Origin: Bacillota bacterium
GTDB taxonomy: Bacteria; Bacillota_E; RBS10-35; JAJYVN01
Direction of reading: 5' to 3'
NCBI GenBank assembly: GCA_021846605.1
Contig: JAJZWQ010000062.1
Span: 1-16,019 of the forward strand
DNA: 16,019 nucleotides
The notes beneath the pieces were generated by a model. That model did not search any database. It was not told where the DNA came from and saw nothing but the letters and a program-made list of their open reading frames with translations. Both the position numbers and the translations under genes were made by a program. Of this stretch, positions 6,813 through 13,446 are shown one piece after another (the stretch's first letter is position 1; every line of letters begins with the position of its first letter).

Positions 6813-7328
6813 TTGGCCAGTCTGCCGGACGGGCTTGAGGTCCGGATCCGCCAGGCCCAACGCACCGACCTTCCGGCCTTGACGGCTCTGCGCCAATCCG
6901 TGGGGTGGAGTTCTGGCGGGCTGCCAGGGAGTTTCGGCGCGGTCGAGGCCGGACGCCAGACGATCTTCCTGGCGACGAACGGCGAGCGCCTCCTGGGTGC
7001 CGGCACGCTCTCCATCCAGGTCAGCGGATCCCTGCGGCGCGGCCACATCAGCGACCTGGTCGTCTCGCCCCAGTGGCGGCGGCGCGGGATCGCGACGCTC
7101 CTGCTGGCGACGGCCGAGGAGACCAGCCGCCACTGCGGGTTGGTGGAATGCACGCTGGACGTGGACGCGAACAATGACGCGGCGCTCGCGCTCTACCTGG
7201 GCCGCGGGTACAGCCACTACCGCCCCGCCTACTTCCCCTGGGGGCCCGGCTACACCCTGCGCAAGCCCCTGGTGGTCGAGGTGGAGGTTCCGCCGCGGCC
7301 CTTCTGGCAGTTCTGGCGCCGGCGCTGA
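6813..7328 (+). CDS. GNAT-family N-acetyltransferase
   Basis: The 171-residue product has the GNAT fold pattern. Strand 1 and helix 1 are at V-R-I-R-Q-A-Q-R-T-D-L-P-A-L (10-23), the beta-4 strand is at I-S-D-L-V-V (79-84), and the acetyl-CoA pyrophosphate loop is Q-W-R-R-R-G-I-A (87-94). Motif B follows with D-V-D-A-N-N-D-A-A-L-A-L-Y-L-G-R-G-Y, where Asn and Tyr are typical. The acceptor substrate is not predictable; a protein N-terminus, antibiotic or small amine are all possible. A short tail ends W-Q-F-W-R-R-R. The start is TTG at 6813, six bases after the holA stop, with GAGG overlapping that stop and a short spacer. Another start further in is possible but less well placed. Confidence 0.8.
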   Translation: MASLPDGLEVRIRQAQRTDLPALTALRQSVGWSSGGLPGSFGAVEAGRQTIFLATNGERLLGAGTLSIQVSGSLRRGHISDLVVSPQWRRRGIATLLLATAEETSRHCGLVECTLDVDANNDAALALYLGRGYSHYRPAYFPWGPGYTLRKPLVVEVEVPPRPFWQFWRRR

Positions 7329-7443
7329 CCGGGCGCAGGGGAACCATCGGTGCTCAGCGAAGGGAACGAACGGGCCGCCCGGTCCGGGCCGGTCCGCAGG
7401 CGCCGTCCGCCCGTAGGGCGGCGACCACGGGGAGGGTTCGCCG

Positions 7444-7824
7444 TTGGCCACGACCCAGGATGCCGAATTGATCCTGCACCTCTACGAGACGCGGCGCGAG
7501 CCGGTCCTGCGCGCCGCCCGGGTCTGGTTTGCCCGCGAGTTCAACGCCAAGACACTCGAGGAGCTCCAGGCGCAAACCCGGGAGCCCGATCCCGAGCGGT
7601 ACTTCCGCATGATGACCACCTACTGGGAGATGGCCGCGTCCTTCTTGGTGCGCGGCGCGGTCGACGCCGACCTCTTCCTGGACAACTGCGGGGAGTGCCT
7701 GCTGGTGTGGCGCAAGATGGCGCCGCTCGTGGAGGCCCTGCGCGCGTCGCGCAACAACCCGCGTTACCTGGCCAACATCGAGGAGGTCTTCCGCCGGTTC
7801 GAGGCGCGTCGGGCCAAGGCGTAA
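7444..7824 (+). CDS. Conserved small protein of unknown function
   Basis: The 126-residue protein is acidic to neutral, rich in Arg and Glu, and predicted mostly helical with no membrane segment or signal peptide. It contains L-Y-E-T-R-R-E-P, A-R-x-W-F-A-R-E-F-N, Y-F-R-M-M-T-T-Y-W-E-M-A-A-S-F-L-V-R-G-A-V-D and F-L-D-N-C-G-E. I recall a family of about 130-residue uncharacterised proteins with the same T-Y-W-E-M-A-A-S pattern, but I cannot name a Pfam entry with certainty. The TTG at 7444 has a strong GGGGAGGG site (about 7429-7436) seven bases upstream. It is separated from the GNAT gene by 115 bases, which hold a small hairpin CCGCCC-GTA-GGGCGG (7407-7421). It is the last gene before the converging rpsT. 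No function is assigned. Confidence 0.75.
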   Translation: MATTQDAELILHLYETRREPVLRAARVWFAREFNAKTLEELQAQTREPDPERYFRMMTTYWEMAASFLVRGAVDADLFLDNCGECLLVWRKMAPLVEALRASRNNPRYLANIEEVFRRFEARRAKA

Positions 7825-7866
7825 AACACGGGGCGGCGGCGACCCGGTCGGTCCCTGCCGCCCCGT
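7823..7866 (-). terminator. Intrinsic terminator of rpsT (minus strand)
   Basis: On the minus strand the arm ACGGGGCGGC (plus 7857-7866) pairs perfectly with GCCGCCCCGT (plus 7828-7837), then runs through G into TTTT (plus AAAA at 7823-7826). It lies 16 bases past the rpsT stop. It overlaps the stop codon of the converging plus-strand gene and has no T-run in the plus direction, so it mainly serves rpsT. Confidence 0.75.
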
Positions 7867-7882
7867 CCTGTCCGGGAGCGTG

Positions 7883-8137
7883 TCAGGCCTGGGCGGCGTT
7901 TATCCGCCGTGCCAAGCGCGACTTGCGGCGCGCGGCCGCCCGCCGGTGGAGCACGCCCTTCTTCGCCGCCCGGTCGATGACGCTCTGGGCCGCGCGGAAC
8001 GCGTCCTCCCCCTGACCGGCCGCGGCCTGCATGGCCGCCTTGGTCGCGGTGCGGACGCGCGTCCGCACCGACCGATTGGCGGCGCGCCGCTTCTCCGACT
8101 GCCGTGCTGCCTTGATCGCCGACTTTGTGTTCGCCAA
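7883..8137 (-). CDS. rpsT: 30S ribosomal protein S20
   Basis: S20 binds 16S rRNA early in assembly of the small subunit. The 84-residue, very basic product begins (M)ANTKSAIKAARQSEKRRAAN, the family signature, and includes R-S-x-x-R-T-R-V-R-T and V-I-D-R-A-A-K-K-G-V-L-H-R-R-A-A-A-R-R-K-S-R-L-A, the typical C-terminal half. The start is TTG at 8137, with a perfect GGAGGAG site (plus 8144-8150) six bases upstream; the longer frame to 8200 would add residues that no S20 has. E. coli rpsT also starts with UUG and is autoregulated at translation, so the rare start here may have a similar role, which is inference. A promoter with an overlapping palindrome lies upstream and a terminator lies downstream, so it seems to be transcribed alone. 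Confidence 0.96.
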   Translation of the reverse strand: MANTKSAIKAARQSEKRRAANRSVRTRVRTATKAAMQAAAGQGEDAFRAAQSVIDRAAKKGVLHRRAAARRKSRLARRINAAQA

Positions 8138-8190
8138 AAGTGTCTCCTCCGCCGGTCGGGCCCGCGTCGGCCGTTCGGGCCGCACCCGTG

Positions 8191-8220
8191 ATTCTACCAA
8201 ACGTGGTGGCGGCCGGGCAA
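8191..8220 (-). promoter_or_regulatory. Promoter of rpsT with overlapping palindrome
   Basis: On the minus strand, TTGCCC (plus 8215-8220) and TAGAAT (plus 8191-8196) are 18 bases apart; the -10 box is strong and the -35 box moderate. The perfect 12-base palindrome GCAACATGTTGC (plus 8217-8228) overlaps the -35 box and could be an operator. Transcription would start about 46 bases before the rpsT start codon. Confidence 0.55.
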
Positions 8221-8241
8221 CATGTTGCTCGGGTCATCGGG

Positions 8242-9144
8242 TCACGGGGGCCCGGCGGCGGCCAGGACCGGGGCGCGCAGGCGACCGTCGGGCGTGAACT
8301 CCGCGAACACCACGCGGACGGTGTATCGCGGTTCGACCCAGTGCCGGCCCGGGGGACGGGGGAACGGCGGCGACCACGGCGGGAGTTGCCGCAGGGCCCG
8401 CAGCCAGCGGGCCGGGGCGTCCCCCGCCAGGCCGCTGCCGACGTCCCCCAGGTACGTCCAGCCCGGTCCGGCGCGCTGGGCCAGGCAGAGGGAGCGCAGG
8501 CCGCCCGCCGTGTTCGGCCGGTAGCCGGCGACGGCGGCCTCCAGGGTCCGGCGCACCTTGAACTTCTGCCAGGCCCGGGAGTGGCCCGCGACATACGGCG
8601 ACGCGGCGCGTTTGGCGACCACCCCCTCCAGTCCGAGGGCGGCCACGGCCCCGAGCAGACCCGCGCCGCCCTCGGCGCGGGTCTGCACCAGGTGCAGCCC
8701 GGGCGTGGGCAGCACGGTGGCGGCCAGGCGGGCCAGGCGGTCGTCCAGCGGGTGCGCGCGGAGGTCCCGGCCCTCGACGGCCAAGAGGTCGAAGAGGGCG
8801 TAGGCCGCTGGCGGATGGGCCCGACCGTCGGGGCGCCGCTGCAAGCGCCCCAGCACCAGCGGGAAGCTGGGGCGGCCAGCGGGGTCCAGCACCACCAGTT
8901 CGCCGTCTAGGACGGCCTCCCGGCCCGCCAGGCCGTACGCCACGGCCGCCGCCACCTCGGCGAAGGCCGCCTGCAGCGGGCGGCCGTGCCGGCTCCACAG
9001 GCGGACGCCGCCGGCGCCGGCCACGGCCAGGCAGCGGATCCCGTCCCACTTGACCTGCCAGCGCCAGTCGGCGCCGTCCGGCAGGTGGGTGCCGGCGACC
9101 GGTTCCATGGCGGCCGGCGGTGCCGGGACGGGGGCGGACGGCAT
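8242..9144 (-). CDS. ATP-dependent DNA ligase (LigD ligase-domain / LigC type)
   Basis: The product joins DNA nicks using ATP, as in bacterial repair and end-joining ligases. From ATG 9144 it has 300 residues. The adenylation nucleophile motif K-W-D-G-I-R is at 32-37, followed by S-R-H-G-R near 51-55 and D-G-E-L at 80-83. Motif IIIa-like Y-A-L-F-D-L-L, E-G-V-V-A-K at 173-178 and W-Q-K-F-K-V-R-R at 192-199 come next. A C-terminal OB-fold has W-V-E-P-R-Y-T-V-R-V-V-F-A-E-F-T. No polymerase or phosphoesterase domain of full LigD is attached, and no ku gene lies in the window. The start is uncertain: GTG 9177, ATG 9144 and ATG 9108 share the frame, none with a strong ribosome binding site; conserved similarity seems to begin at M-E-P-V (ATG 9108). 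It diverges from the kinase-like gene. Confidence 0.87.
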   Translation of the reverse strand: MPSAPVPAPPAAMEPVAGTHLPDGADWRWQVKWDGIRCLAVAGAGGVRLWSRHGRPLQAAFAEVAAAVAYGLAGREAVLDGELVVLDPAGRPSFPLVLGRLQRRPDGRAHPPAAYALFDLLAVEGRDLRAHPLDDRLARLAATVLPTPGLHLVQTRAEGGAGLLGAVAALGLEGVVAKRAASPYVAGHSRAWQKFKVRRTLEAAVAGYRPNTAGGLRSLCLAQRAGPGWTYLGDVGSGLAGDAPARWLRALRQLPPWSPPFPRPPGRHWVEPRYTVRVVFAEFTPDGRLRAPVLAAAGPP

Positions 9145-9206
9145 ATGCCCAGGATCCCCGCCCGGGGCGACGGGCACGCGCTGATCGCCGCGCCGCGGGA
9201 TCTGGT

Positions 9207-9785
9207 ATGGTGCCCCATGTGCACGCCATGCGCCGTGTGGCCGTCATCGGCTGCCCGGGGGCGGGGAAGTCTGCCTTCGCGCGGCAGTTGGGGCGGATCC
9301 TGGGCACCGAGATCACCCACCTGGACCGCCTGTATTGGCGCCCGGGGTGGGTACGCACGCCCCAGACCGAGTGGGAGGCGCTCCAGCGGGCGGCGCTCGC
9401 GGGCGAGCGCTGGATCATCGACGGCAACTACGGGGCCACACTGCACCTGCGGCTGGCCGCCGCCGACACCGTGATCCTCCTGGATTTCCCGCGCGCGGTC
9501 TGCATGGGGCGCTTCCTGCGCCGCGTCCTGCTGGCCCGCTGGACACCCCGGCCCGACATGGCGGACGGCTGCCACGAGCGTTTTAGCCTGGAGTTGGCGC
9601 GCTTCATCTGGGACTTCCGCCGGGACAAGCGGCCGGGCATCCTGCGCCAGTTGCGGGCCCTGCCGCCCGAGCGAGTCGTCTGGCTCGCCTCGCCCCGTCA
9701 GGCGCGCCGTTGGCTGGAGGCGCTACCGGGGGCGCCGCGGCCGGCCGGCGGGGCGGCCGCCGGCGCCCACCCGCCGTCGACTTGA
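9207..9785 (+). CDS. P-loop kinase-like protein (adenylate kinase / topology-modulation type)
   Basis: The product (192 residues from ATG 9207) has a Walker A motif in R-R-V-A-V-I-G-C-P-G-A-G-K-S, followed by H-L-D-R-L-Y-W-R-P-G-W and W-I-I-D-G-N-Y-G. It then has V-I-L-L-D-F-P-R and an Arg-rich lid-like stretch. This is the pattern of small bacterial P-loop proteins often annotated as adenylate-kinase-like or 'topology modulation protein'; their real substrates are mostly unknown. The Gly/Ala/Pro-rich tail is low complexity. ATG 9207 has a weak GGGA site; ATG 9228 begins directly at M-R-R-V-A-V-I-G, as most relatives do, but has no site, so either could be used. It diverges from the ligase gene over about 60 bases, and its stop codon overlaps the -35 box of the sufB promoter. 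Confidence 0.78.
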   Translation: MVPHVHAMRRVAVIGCPGAGKSAFARQLGRILGTEITHLDRLYWRPGWVRTPQTEWEALQRAALAGERWIIDGNYGATLHLRLAAADTVILLDFPRAVCMGRFLRRVLLARWTPRPDMADGCHERFSLELARFIWDFRRDKRPGILRQLRALPPERVVWLASPRQARRWLEALPGAPRPAGGAAAGAHPPST

Positions 9786-9810
9786 CGCCACTGTCGGAGG
9801 GCGGTAGCAT
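9782..9810 (+). promoter_or_regulatory. Sigma-A-type promoter of sufB
   Basis: TTGACG (9782-9787) and TAGCAT (9805-9810) are 17 bases apart, the ideal spacing. The leader of about 57 bases before the GTG start includes a possible weak inverted repeat AATCC...GGATT (9821-9825, 9841-9845) that might bind a regulator; this is only suggestive. The -35 box overlaps the stop of the upstream kinase-like gene. Confidence 0.65.
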
Positions 9811-9874
9811 GCGGACGGAGAATCCTTAGTGATCCGGTAGGGATTGCGCGTCGGCGTTGGGAGGAGGCGGCACC

Positions 9875-11290
9875 GTGGCCACGCAGACCCCGGTAGAGCT
9901 GGGCAACGAGTACCGGTACGGGTTCCATGACGACGTCAACCCGCTGTTCAAGTCCCGCAAGGGCCTGGACCGCGATGTGGTGGCGCAGATCTCGGAGATG
10001 AAGGGCGAGCCCACCTGGATGCGCGACTTCCGCCTGCGCGCTCTGGAGGTCTTCAAGAAGAAGCCGCTGCCCGTGGACTCGGCGTGGGGCGGTCCGGAGT
10101 TGGCCGAGCTGGACTTTGACGACATCTACTACTACGTGCGGCCGACGGACCGAAGCACCCGGGACTGGGACGAGGTGCCGGACGCGATCAAGAAGACGTT
10201 CGACCGCCTGGGCATCCCCGAGGCGGAGCGCAAGTTCCTGGCGGGCGCCAGCGCGCAGTATGACTCGGAGGTCGTCTACCACAACATCCGCAAGGATCTG
10301 GAGGCCCAGGGGGTCATCTTCCTGGACCCCGGCACGGCGCTGCGTGAGCATGAGGACATCTTCCGCCAATACTTCGCCACGGTGATCCCGCCGGAGGACA
10401 ACAAGTTTGCGGCGCTCAACAGCGCGGTGTGGTCCGGCGGCTCGTTCATCTGGGTGCCCGAGGGCGTCGATGTGAAGATCCCGCTGCAGGCCTACTTCCG
10501 CATCAACAGCCAGAACATGGGGCAGTTCGAGCGCACGCTGATCATCTGCGAACCGGGCAGCCGCGTTCATTACGTGGAGGGCTGCACCGCGCCCACGTAC
10601 TCCAGCAACTCGCTGCACTCGGCGGTGGTGGAGATCATCGTCAAGGAGGGCGCGCGCTGCCGGTACACGACCATCCAGAACTGGAGCACGAACGTCTACA
10701 ACCTGGTGACCAAGCGCGCCGTGGCGTATGACAACGCCACCATGGAGTGGGTGGACGGCAACCTGGGCAGCAAGCTGACCATGAAGTATCCGTCGGTGTA
10801 TATGTATGGCCGCGGCGCCAAGGCCGACATCCTCTCAGTGGCCTTCGCCGGGGCCGGCCAGCACCAGCGGGCCGGGGGCAAGGTGGTGCACGCCGCCCCG
10901 GACACCACGAGCACGATCGTGAACAAGTCCATCAGCAAGGGCGGGGGCAAGACGACGTACGTCGGGCTGGTCAGCATCGCCGCGGACTGCCCGCGCTGCA
11001 AGTCCAACGTGAAGTGCGACGCCCTGATGATGGACGACATCTCCCAGTCGGACACGGTGCCATACATCGAGGTCGAGGAGGAGGACGTCGCCCTTGAGCA
11101 CGAGGCGACCGTGAGCAAGGTCAGCGAGGAGCAGCTCTTCTACCTCATGAGCCGGGGCGTGCCCGAGCAGCAGGCCACGATGATGATCATCATGGGTTTC
11201 ATCGAGCCCTTCGCCAAGAGTCTGCCGATGGAGTATGCCGTGGAACTCAATCGGCTGATCGAGATGGAGATCGAGGGCGGCCTGGGCTGA
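9875..11290 (+). CDS. sufB: Fe-S cluster assembly scaffold protein SufB
   Basis: SufB is the scaffold subunit of the SufBCD complex, which builds iron-sulfur clusters in the cytoplasm. The 471-residue length is normal. The sequence matches the family throughout: [71 protein letters not shown]. Near the end come the conserved K-S-N-V-K-C-D-A-L Cys and H-E-A-T-V-S-K-V, the counterparts of functional residues in E. coli SufB. GTG 9875 is chosen because GGGAGGAGG (9859-9867) lies seven bases upstream; the TTG at 9857 lies just before that site. A promoter is upstream, and a terminator-like hairpin separates it from the Rieske gene. No sufC, sufD, sufS or sufU is adjacent, which is unusual. Confidence 0.96.
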   Translation: MATQTPVELGNEYRYGFHDDVNPLFKSRKGLDRDVVAQISEMKGEPTWMRDFRLRALEVFKKKPLPVDSAWGGPELAELDFDDIYYYVRPTDRSTRDWDEVPDAIKKTFDRLGIPEAERKFLAGASAQYDSEVVYHNIRKDLEAQGVIFLDPGTALREHEDIFRQYFATVIPPEDNKFAALNSAVWSGGSFIWVPEGVDVKIPLQAYFRINSQNMGQFERTLIICEPGSRVHYVEGCTAPTYSSNSLHSAVVEIIVKEGARCRYTTIQNWSTNVYNLVTKRAVAYDNATMEWVDGNLGSKLTMKYPSVYMYGRGAKADILSVAFAGAGQHQRAGGKVVHAAPDTTSTIVNKSISKGGGKTTYVGLVSIAADCPRCKSNVKCDALMMDDISQSDTVPYIEVEEEDVALEHEATVSKVSEEQLFYLMSRGVPEQQATMMIIMGFIEPFAKSLPMEYAVELNRLIEMEIEGGLG

Positions 11291-11313
11291 TCCGGGCGCA
11301 CCGCAAACCGTGC

Positions 11314-11346
11314 GTGGGGGCCGTCCGCGGCCCCCACTCGTCTTTT
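11314..11346 (+). terminator. Terminator-like hairpin between sufB and the Rieske gene
   Basis: GTGGGGGCCG (11314-11323) pairs perfectly with CGGCCCCCAC (11328-11337) around TCCG, then TCGTCTTTT follows. The 10-bp GC-rich stem with a U-rich tail fits an intrinsic terminator. It ends just before the ribosome binding site of the Rieske gene, so it probably lowers rather than abolishes downstream expression, because no new promoter is evident in between. Confidence 0.75.
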
Positions 11347-11359
11347 CGGGGGGAGTCGC

Positions 11360-11668
11360 ATGGCGTTCGTTCCGGTCTGTGCGGAGGGGGATGTCCCGGT
11401 GGGCGAGATGCGGCGCTTCGACGTCGTCAACCAGGCCGTCGCGCTCTACCATCTGGAGGATGGGTTCCATGCCACCACGGCGATCTGCACCCACGAGTAT
11501 GCGCTACTGACGATGGGCGAGTTGGAGGGCGGCACGGTGGTGTGCCCGCTGCACGGTGCCCGCTTCGACGTGGCCAGCGGCCGGGTGCTGTCTCCGCCGG
11601 CCTTCAAGAAACTGAAGACCTTCCCGGCCCGCGTCCAGGCGGGGCAGGTGGAGGTGGACGTCGGATAG
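11360..11668 (+). CDS. Rieske [2Fe-2S] ferredoxin-like protein
   Basis: The 102-residue single-domain protein has the Rieske ligand set C43-T-H45 and C62-P-L-H65, separated by the normal number of residues, so it should bind a [2Fe-2S] cluster with two Cys and two His. It has no signal or membrane segment and is therefore a soluble ferredoxin like those of aromatic dioxygenases or NirD-type proteins. Similar genes often lie within suf operons of high-GC Gram-positive bacteria, where they may donate electrons for cluster assembly; that role here is inferred from its position 69 bases after sufB. ATG 11360 follows a strong GGGGGGAG (11348-11355 region). No oxygenase gene is nearby. Confidence 0.9.
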   Translation: MAFVPVCAEGDVPVGEMRRFDVVNQAVALYHLEDGFHATTAICTHEYALLTMGELEGGTVVCPLHGARFDVASGRVLSPPAFKKLKTFPARVQAGQVEVDVG

Positions 11669-11703
11669 GCGGTCATACCGGGGGTCGGCGGCTGGCGACG
11701 GCA

Positions 11704-11717
11704 ACCCCGCGAGGGGT
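11704..11717. repeat. Small hairpin with GNRA loop after the Rieske gene
   Basis: ACCCC (11704-11708) pairs with GGGGT (11713-11717) around a GCGA tetraloop, 35 bases after the Rieske stop. There is no T-run, so it is a weak candidate for a 3'-end hairpin of the suf transcript. Confidence 0.35.
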
Positions 11718-11729
11718 ACAGACAGGACC

Positions 11730-11789
11730 GCGTCATTCTCGCCGCAGGCGCTCCGATTGGCGCCCGAAGGTTCCCGACGAGAATGACGC
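11730..11789. repeat. Palindromic repeat element, copy 1
   Basis: Perfect 12-bp arms GCGTCATTCTCG (11730-11741) and CGAGAATGACGC (11778-11789) enclose 36 bases, which contain an inner hairpin GGCGC/GCGCC. There is no T-run, so it does not look like a terminator. The first 15 bases recur exactly at 15954-15968, and CCGCAGGCGCT inside it also recurs there. This suggests a dispersed REP/MITE-like family. The rest of the convergent gap (11669-11979) holds no gene that I can support. Confidence 0.7.
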
Positions 11790-11979
11790 CATCCAGTGGC
11801 GGCAGAACACGGGGAATCAGCCCGGTGGATTTGGAAGTCTGACCGGCGAAGACGGGCCAGGACCTGTGCTCGGGGTATGGCGATGCGGCTTCCGGAACCC
11901 GCGCGTATGCTTGCTCCGTGAGAATATGGCCGTTGCGAAGCCAGCCCGCCTCGGATCGAGAAGAACCCGACCACCAGGT

Positions 11980-12783
11980 TCAGAGCATGACCCGGCCTCC
12001 GTTGACATCCAGCGTGGCGCCCGTGATCCACGAGGCGGAGTCGCTCAGCAGAAACGCGATCGCTGCGGCCACGTCGTTCGGCGTGCCGATGCGGCCGAGC
12101 GGGTGGAAGCCTGCGATCCGGGCCAGGGCTTCTGCCGGGGCGCGGACCATGCGTTCGTTCAGGACGGCGCCTGGGGCCACGGCGTTGATGCGCACCCCGG
12201 CCGGTGCCACCTCGGCCGCCGCCTGTCGTGTCAGGGCCAGCAGGCCGGCCTTGGCCGCCACGTAGGCCGGCGACGCAGAGCCGCCCGAGCCGCCGGCCGC
12301 GGCCACCAGCGTCGCTGCCTGGCGGCCCGCCGTGCTCGCCACGGTCACCATCGCGCCTTCTCGCCGCGCCACCATGCCGGGCAGGAAGACCTGCATCGCC
12401 TCGAAGACCGCGGTCAGGTTCAGTTCCACGGCGGCACGCCAGCGTTCCGGCGCCAATTCCAGCAGGCCGACGGGCTCGCCGAGGCCGCCGGCCACGGCCG
12501 CCACCAGGTTGACGGGGCCGAGTTGCCGCTCGGTCTCCGCTCGCACACGCTCCAACGCGCGCCGGTCCGTCACATCCGCCACCACGGCCACCGCCCGCCC
12601 GCCGTCCGCCCGGATCGCCGCGACCAGCGCGTCGAGCGGTTCGGCGCGCCGCGCCGTGGCCGCCACCGCGGCCTCCTGTCGCGCCAGGATCCGGGCCGTC
12701 GCCTGCCCGATCGCGCCCGAGGCTCCGCTGACCACCGCTACCCGCCCCGCCAGGCCAGGAAATCGTCCAGCGAAACCGTTCAT
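11980..12783 (-). CDS. Short-chain dehydrogenase/reductase (SDR)
   Basis: The 267-residue product has the classical SDR layout: a cofactor motif S-G-A-S-G-A-I-G (19-26), D70-V near the adenine ring, A-A-V-A-G-G (95-100, the N-A-G-like site), N122, S150, and Y174-x-x-x-K178 in S-P-A-Y-V-A-A-K. It should be an NAD(P)H-dependent oxidoreductase; A-R-R after the second strand hints at NADP(H). The substrate is unknown. The Ser-Tyr spacing is 24 residues instead of about 13, because of an Ala/Gly-rich stretch (A-A-A-G-G-S-G-G-S-A). ATG 12783 has a strong GGAGGG site (plus 12790-12795) six bases upstream. The stop codon lies in a weak hairpin GAACC/GGTTC (11963-11981) followed by a T-rich stretch on the minus strand, a possible terminator. 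Confidence 0.88.
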   Translation of the reverse strand: MNGFAGRFPGLAGRVAVVSGASGAIGQATARILARQEAAVAATARRAEPLDALVAAIRADGGRAVAVVADVTDRRALERVRAETERQLGPVNLVAAVAGGLGEPVGLLELAPERWRAAVELNLTAVFEAMQVFLPGMVARREGAMVTVASTAGRQAATLVAAAGGSGGSASPAYVAAKAGLLALTRQAAAEVAPAGVRINAVAPGAVLNERMVRAPAEALARIAGFHPLGRIGTPNDVAAAIAFLLSDSASWITGATLDVNGGRVML

Positions 12784-12960
12784 CCCACTCCCTCCAGCAC
12801 TTCGTGTCGACTACCCCTCCGGCGGCAGCGAGGGTACGCCCGGATCGGGCCACCGGTTCAGATGCCGGCGGTCGCCATATCTCGGGACCGAACAGCGTGC
12901 GGGTCGACGTTGCCCATTCGCCAGGTCCCTCCCGGCGCTGAGAGACGCCGCTCAGACCCC

Positions 12961-13410
12961 TCAGACCCGCTCGCCAGACACAAAGAGGATCACAACGTAG
13001 GACAACACCGCCACGGCGGCCGCCAGCACCATGGCCAGCGAGGCCCCGACATCCCCGTGCCCGACGAAGGCGGTACCCGCCAGGGCCGCCAGGAGCAGTG
13101 CGGCCAGACCGACCGCCGCGGCCACGACGGGCGCGAGCCGGCCGGCCAGGGCCGCGCGGGCCACCAACTGCACACCGGCCGCTAGGAGCGCCAGACCAAG
13201 AAGCGCGTGCACCCTGAGCGCCTTCGGGCCCGCGGCGACGGCCCTGCCATAGGCGGCGACCCCGCCGAGCGCCGCGCCGCCGGGCGGGAACCGGGCGTAC
13301 AGGTTCACCCACATTCCCAACGCGTACTGCAGCACGAGCATGATCAGGATGCCGAACGTCGCGCCGCGCAGCCCGCGCAGGCGGGCGGCGGCGGGAGTGC
13401 TCGCGGACAA
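12961..13410 (-). CDS. Small integral membrane protein, function unknown
   Basis: The 149-residue protein has about four hydrophobic segments: I-L-I-M-L-V-L-Q-Y-A-L-G-M-W near 21-34, L-L-G-L-A-L-L-A-A-G-V near 70-80, an Ala/Val/Leu-rich segment near 93-112, and A-V-A-V-L-S-Y-V-V-I-L-F near 133-144. L-Q-Y-A-L-G-M-W-V-N-L-Y resembles a recurring motif in uncharacterised four-helix membrane proteins of high-GC bacteria that I cannot name. The TTG at 13410 has GGAGGAGGG (about 13417-13425) six bases upstream. It follows the SHOCT-tail gene by 36 bases and is probably co-transcribed with it. No function is assigned. The 177 bases between it and the SDR show no gene. Confidence 0.75.
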   Translation of the reverse strand: MSASTPAAARLRGLRGATFGILIMLVLQYALGMWVNLYARFPPGGAALGGVAAYGRAVAAGPKALRVHALLGLALLAAGVQLVARAALAGRLAPVVAAAVGLAALLLAALAGTAFVGHGDVGASLAMVLAAAVAVLSYVVILFVSGERV

Positions 13411-13446
13411 CGGGGACCCTCCTCCCTGCGCCGGAGGCAGCGGGCG

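Noticed and set aside
11730..11789. Reading the 11730-11789 palindrome as a bidirectional terminator
   Set aside because: It has no T-run on either strand and its start is repeated elsewhere, which favours a dispersed repeat.
12784..12960. Possible SAM-I-like riboswitch before the SDR gene on the minus strand (GGGAGGGACCTGGC...GGGCAAC)
   Set aside because: The core kink-turn and the later conserved segments of SAM-I are missing or displaced, and an SDR is not a typical target. A covariance-model search would settle it.
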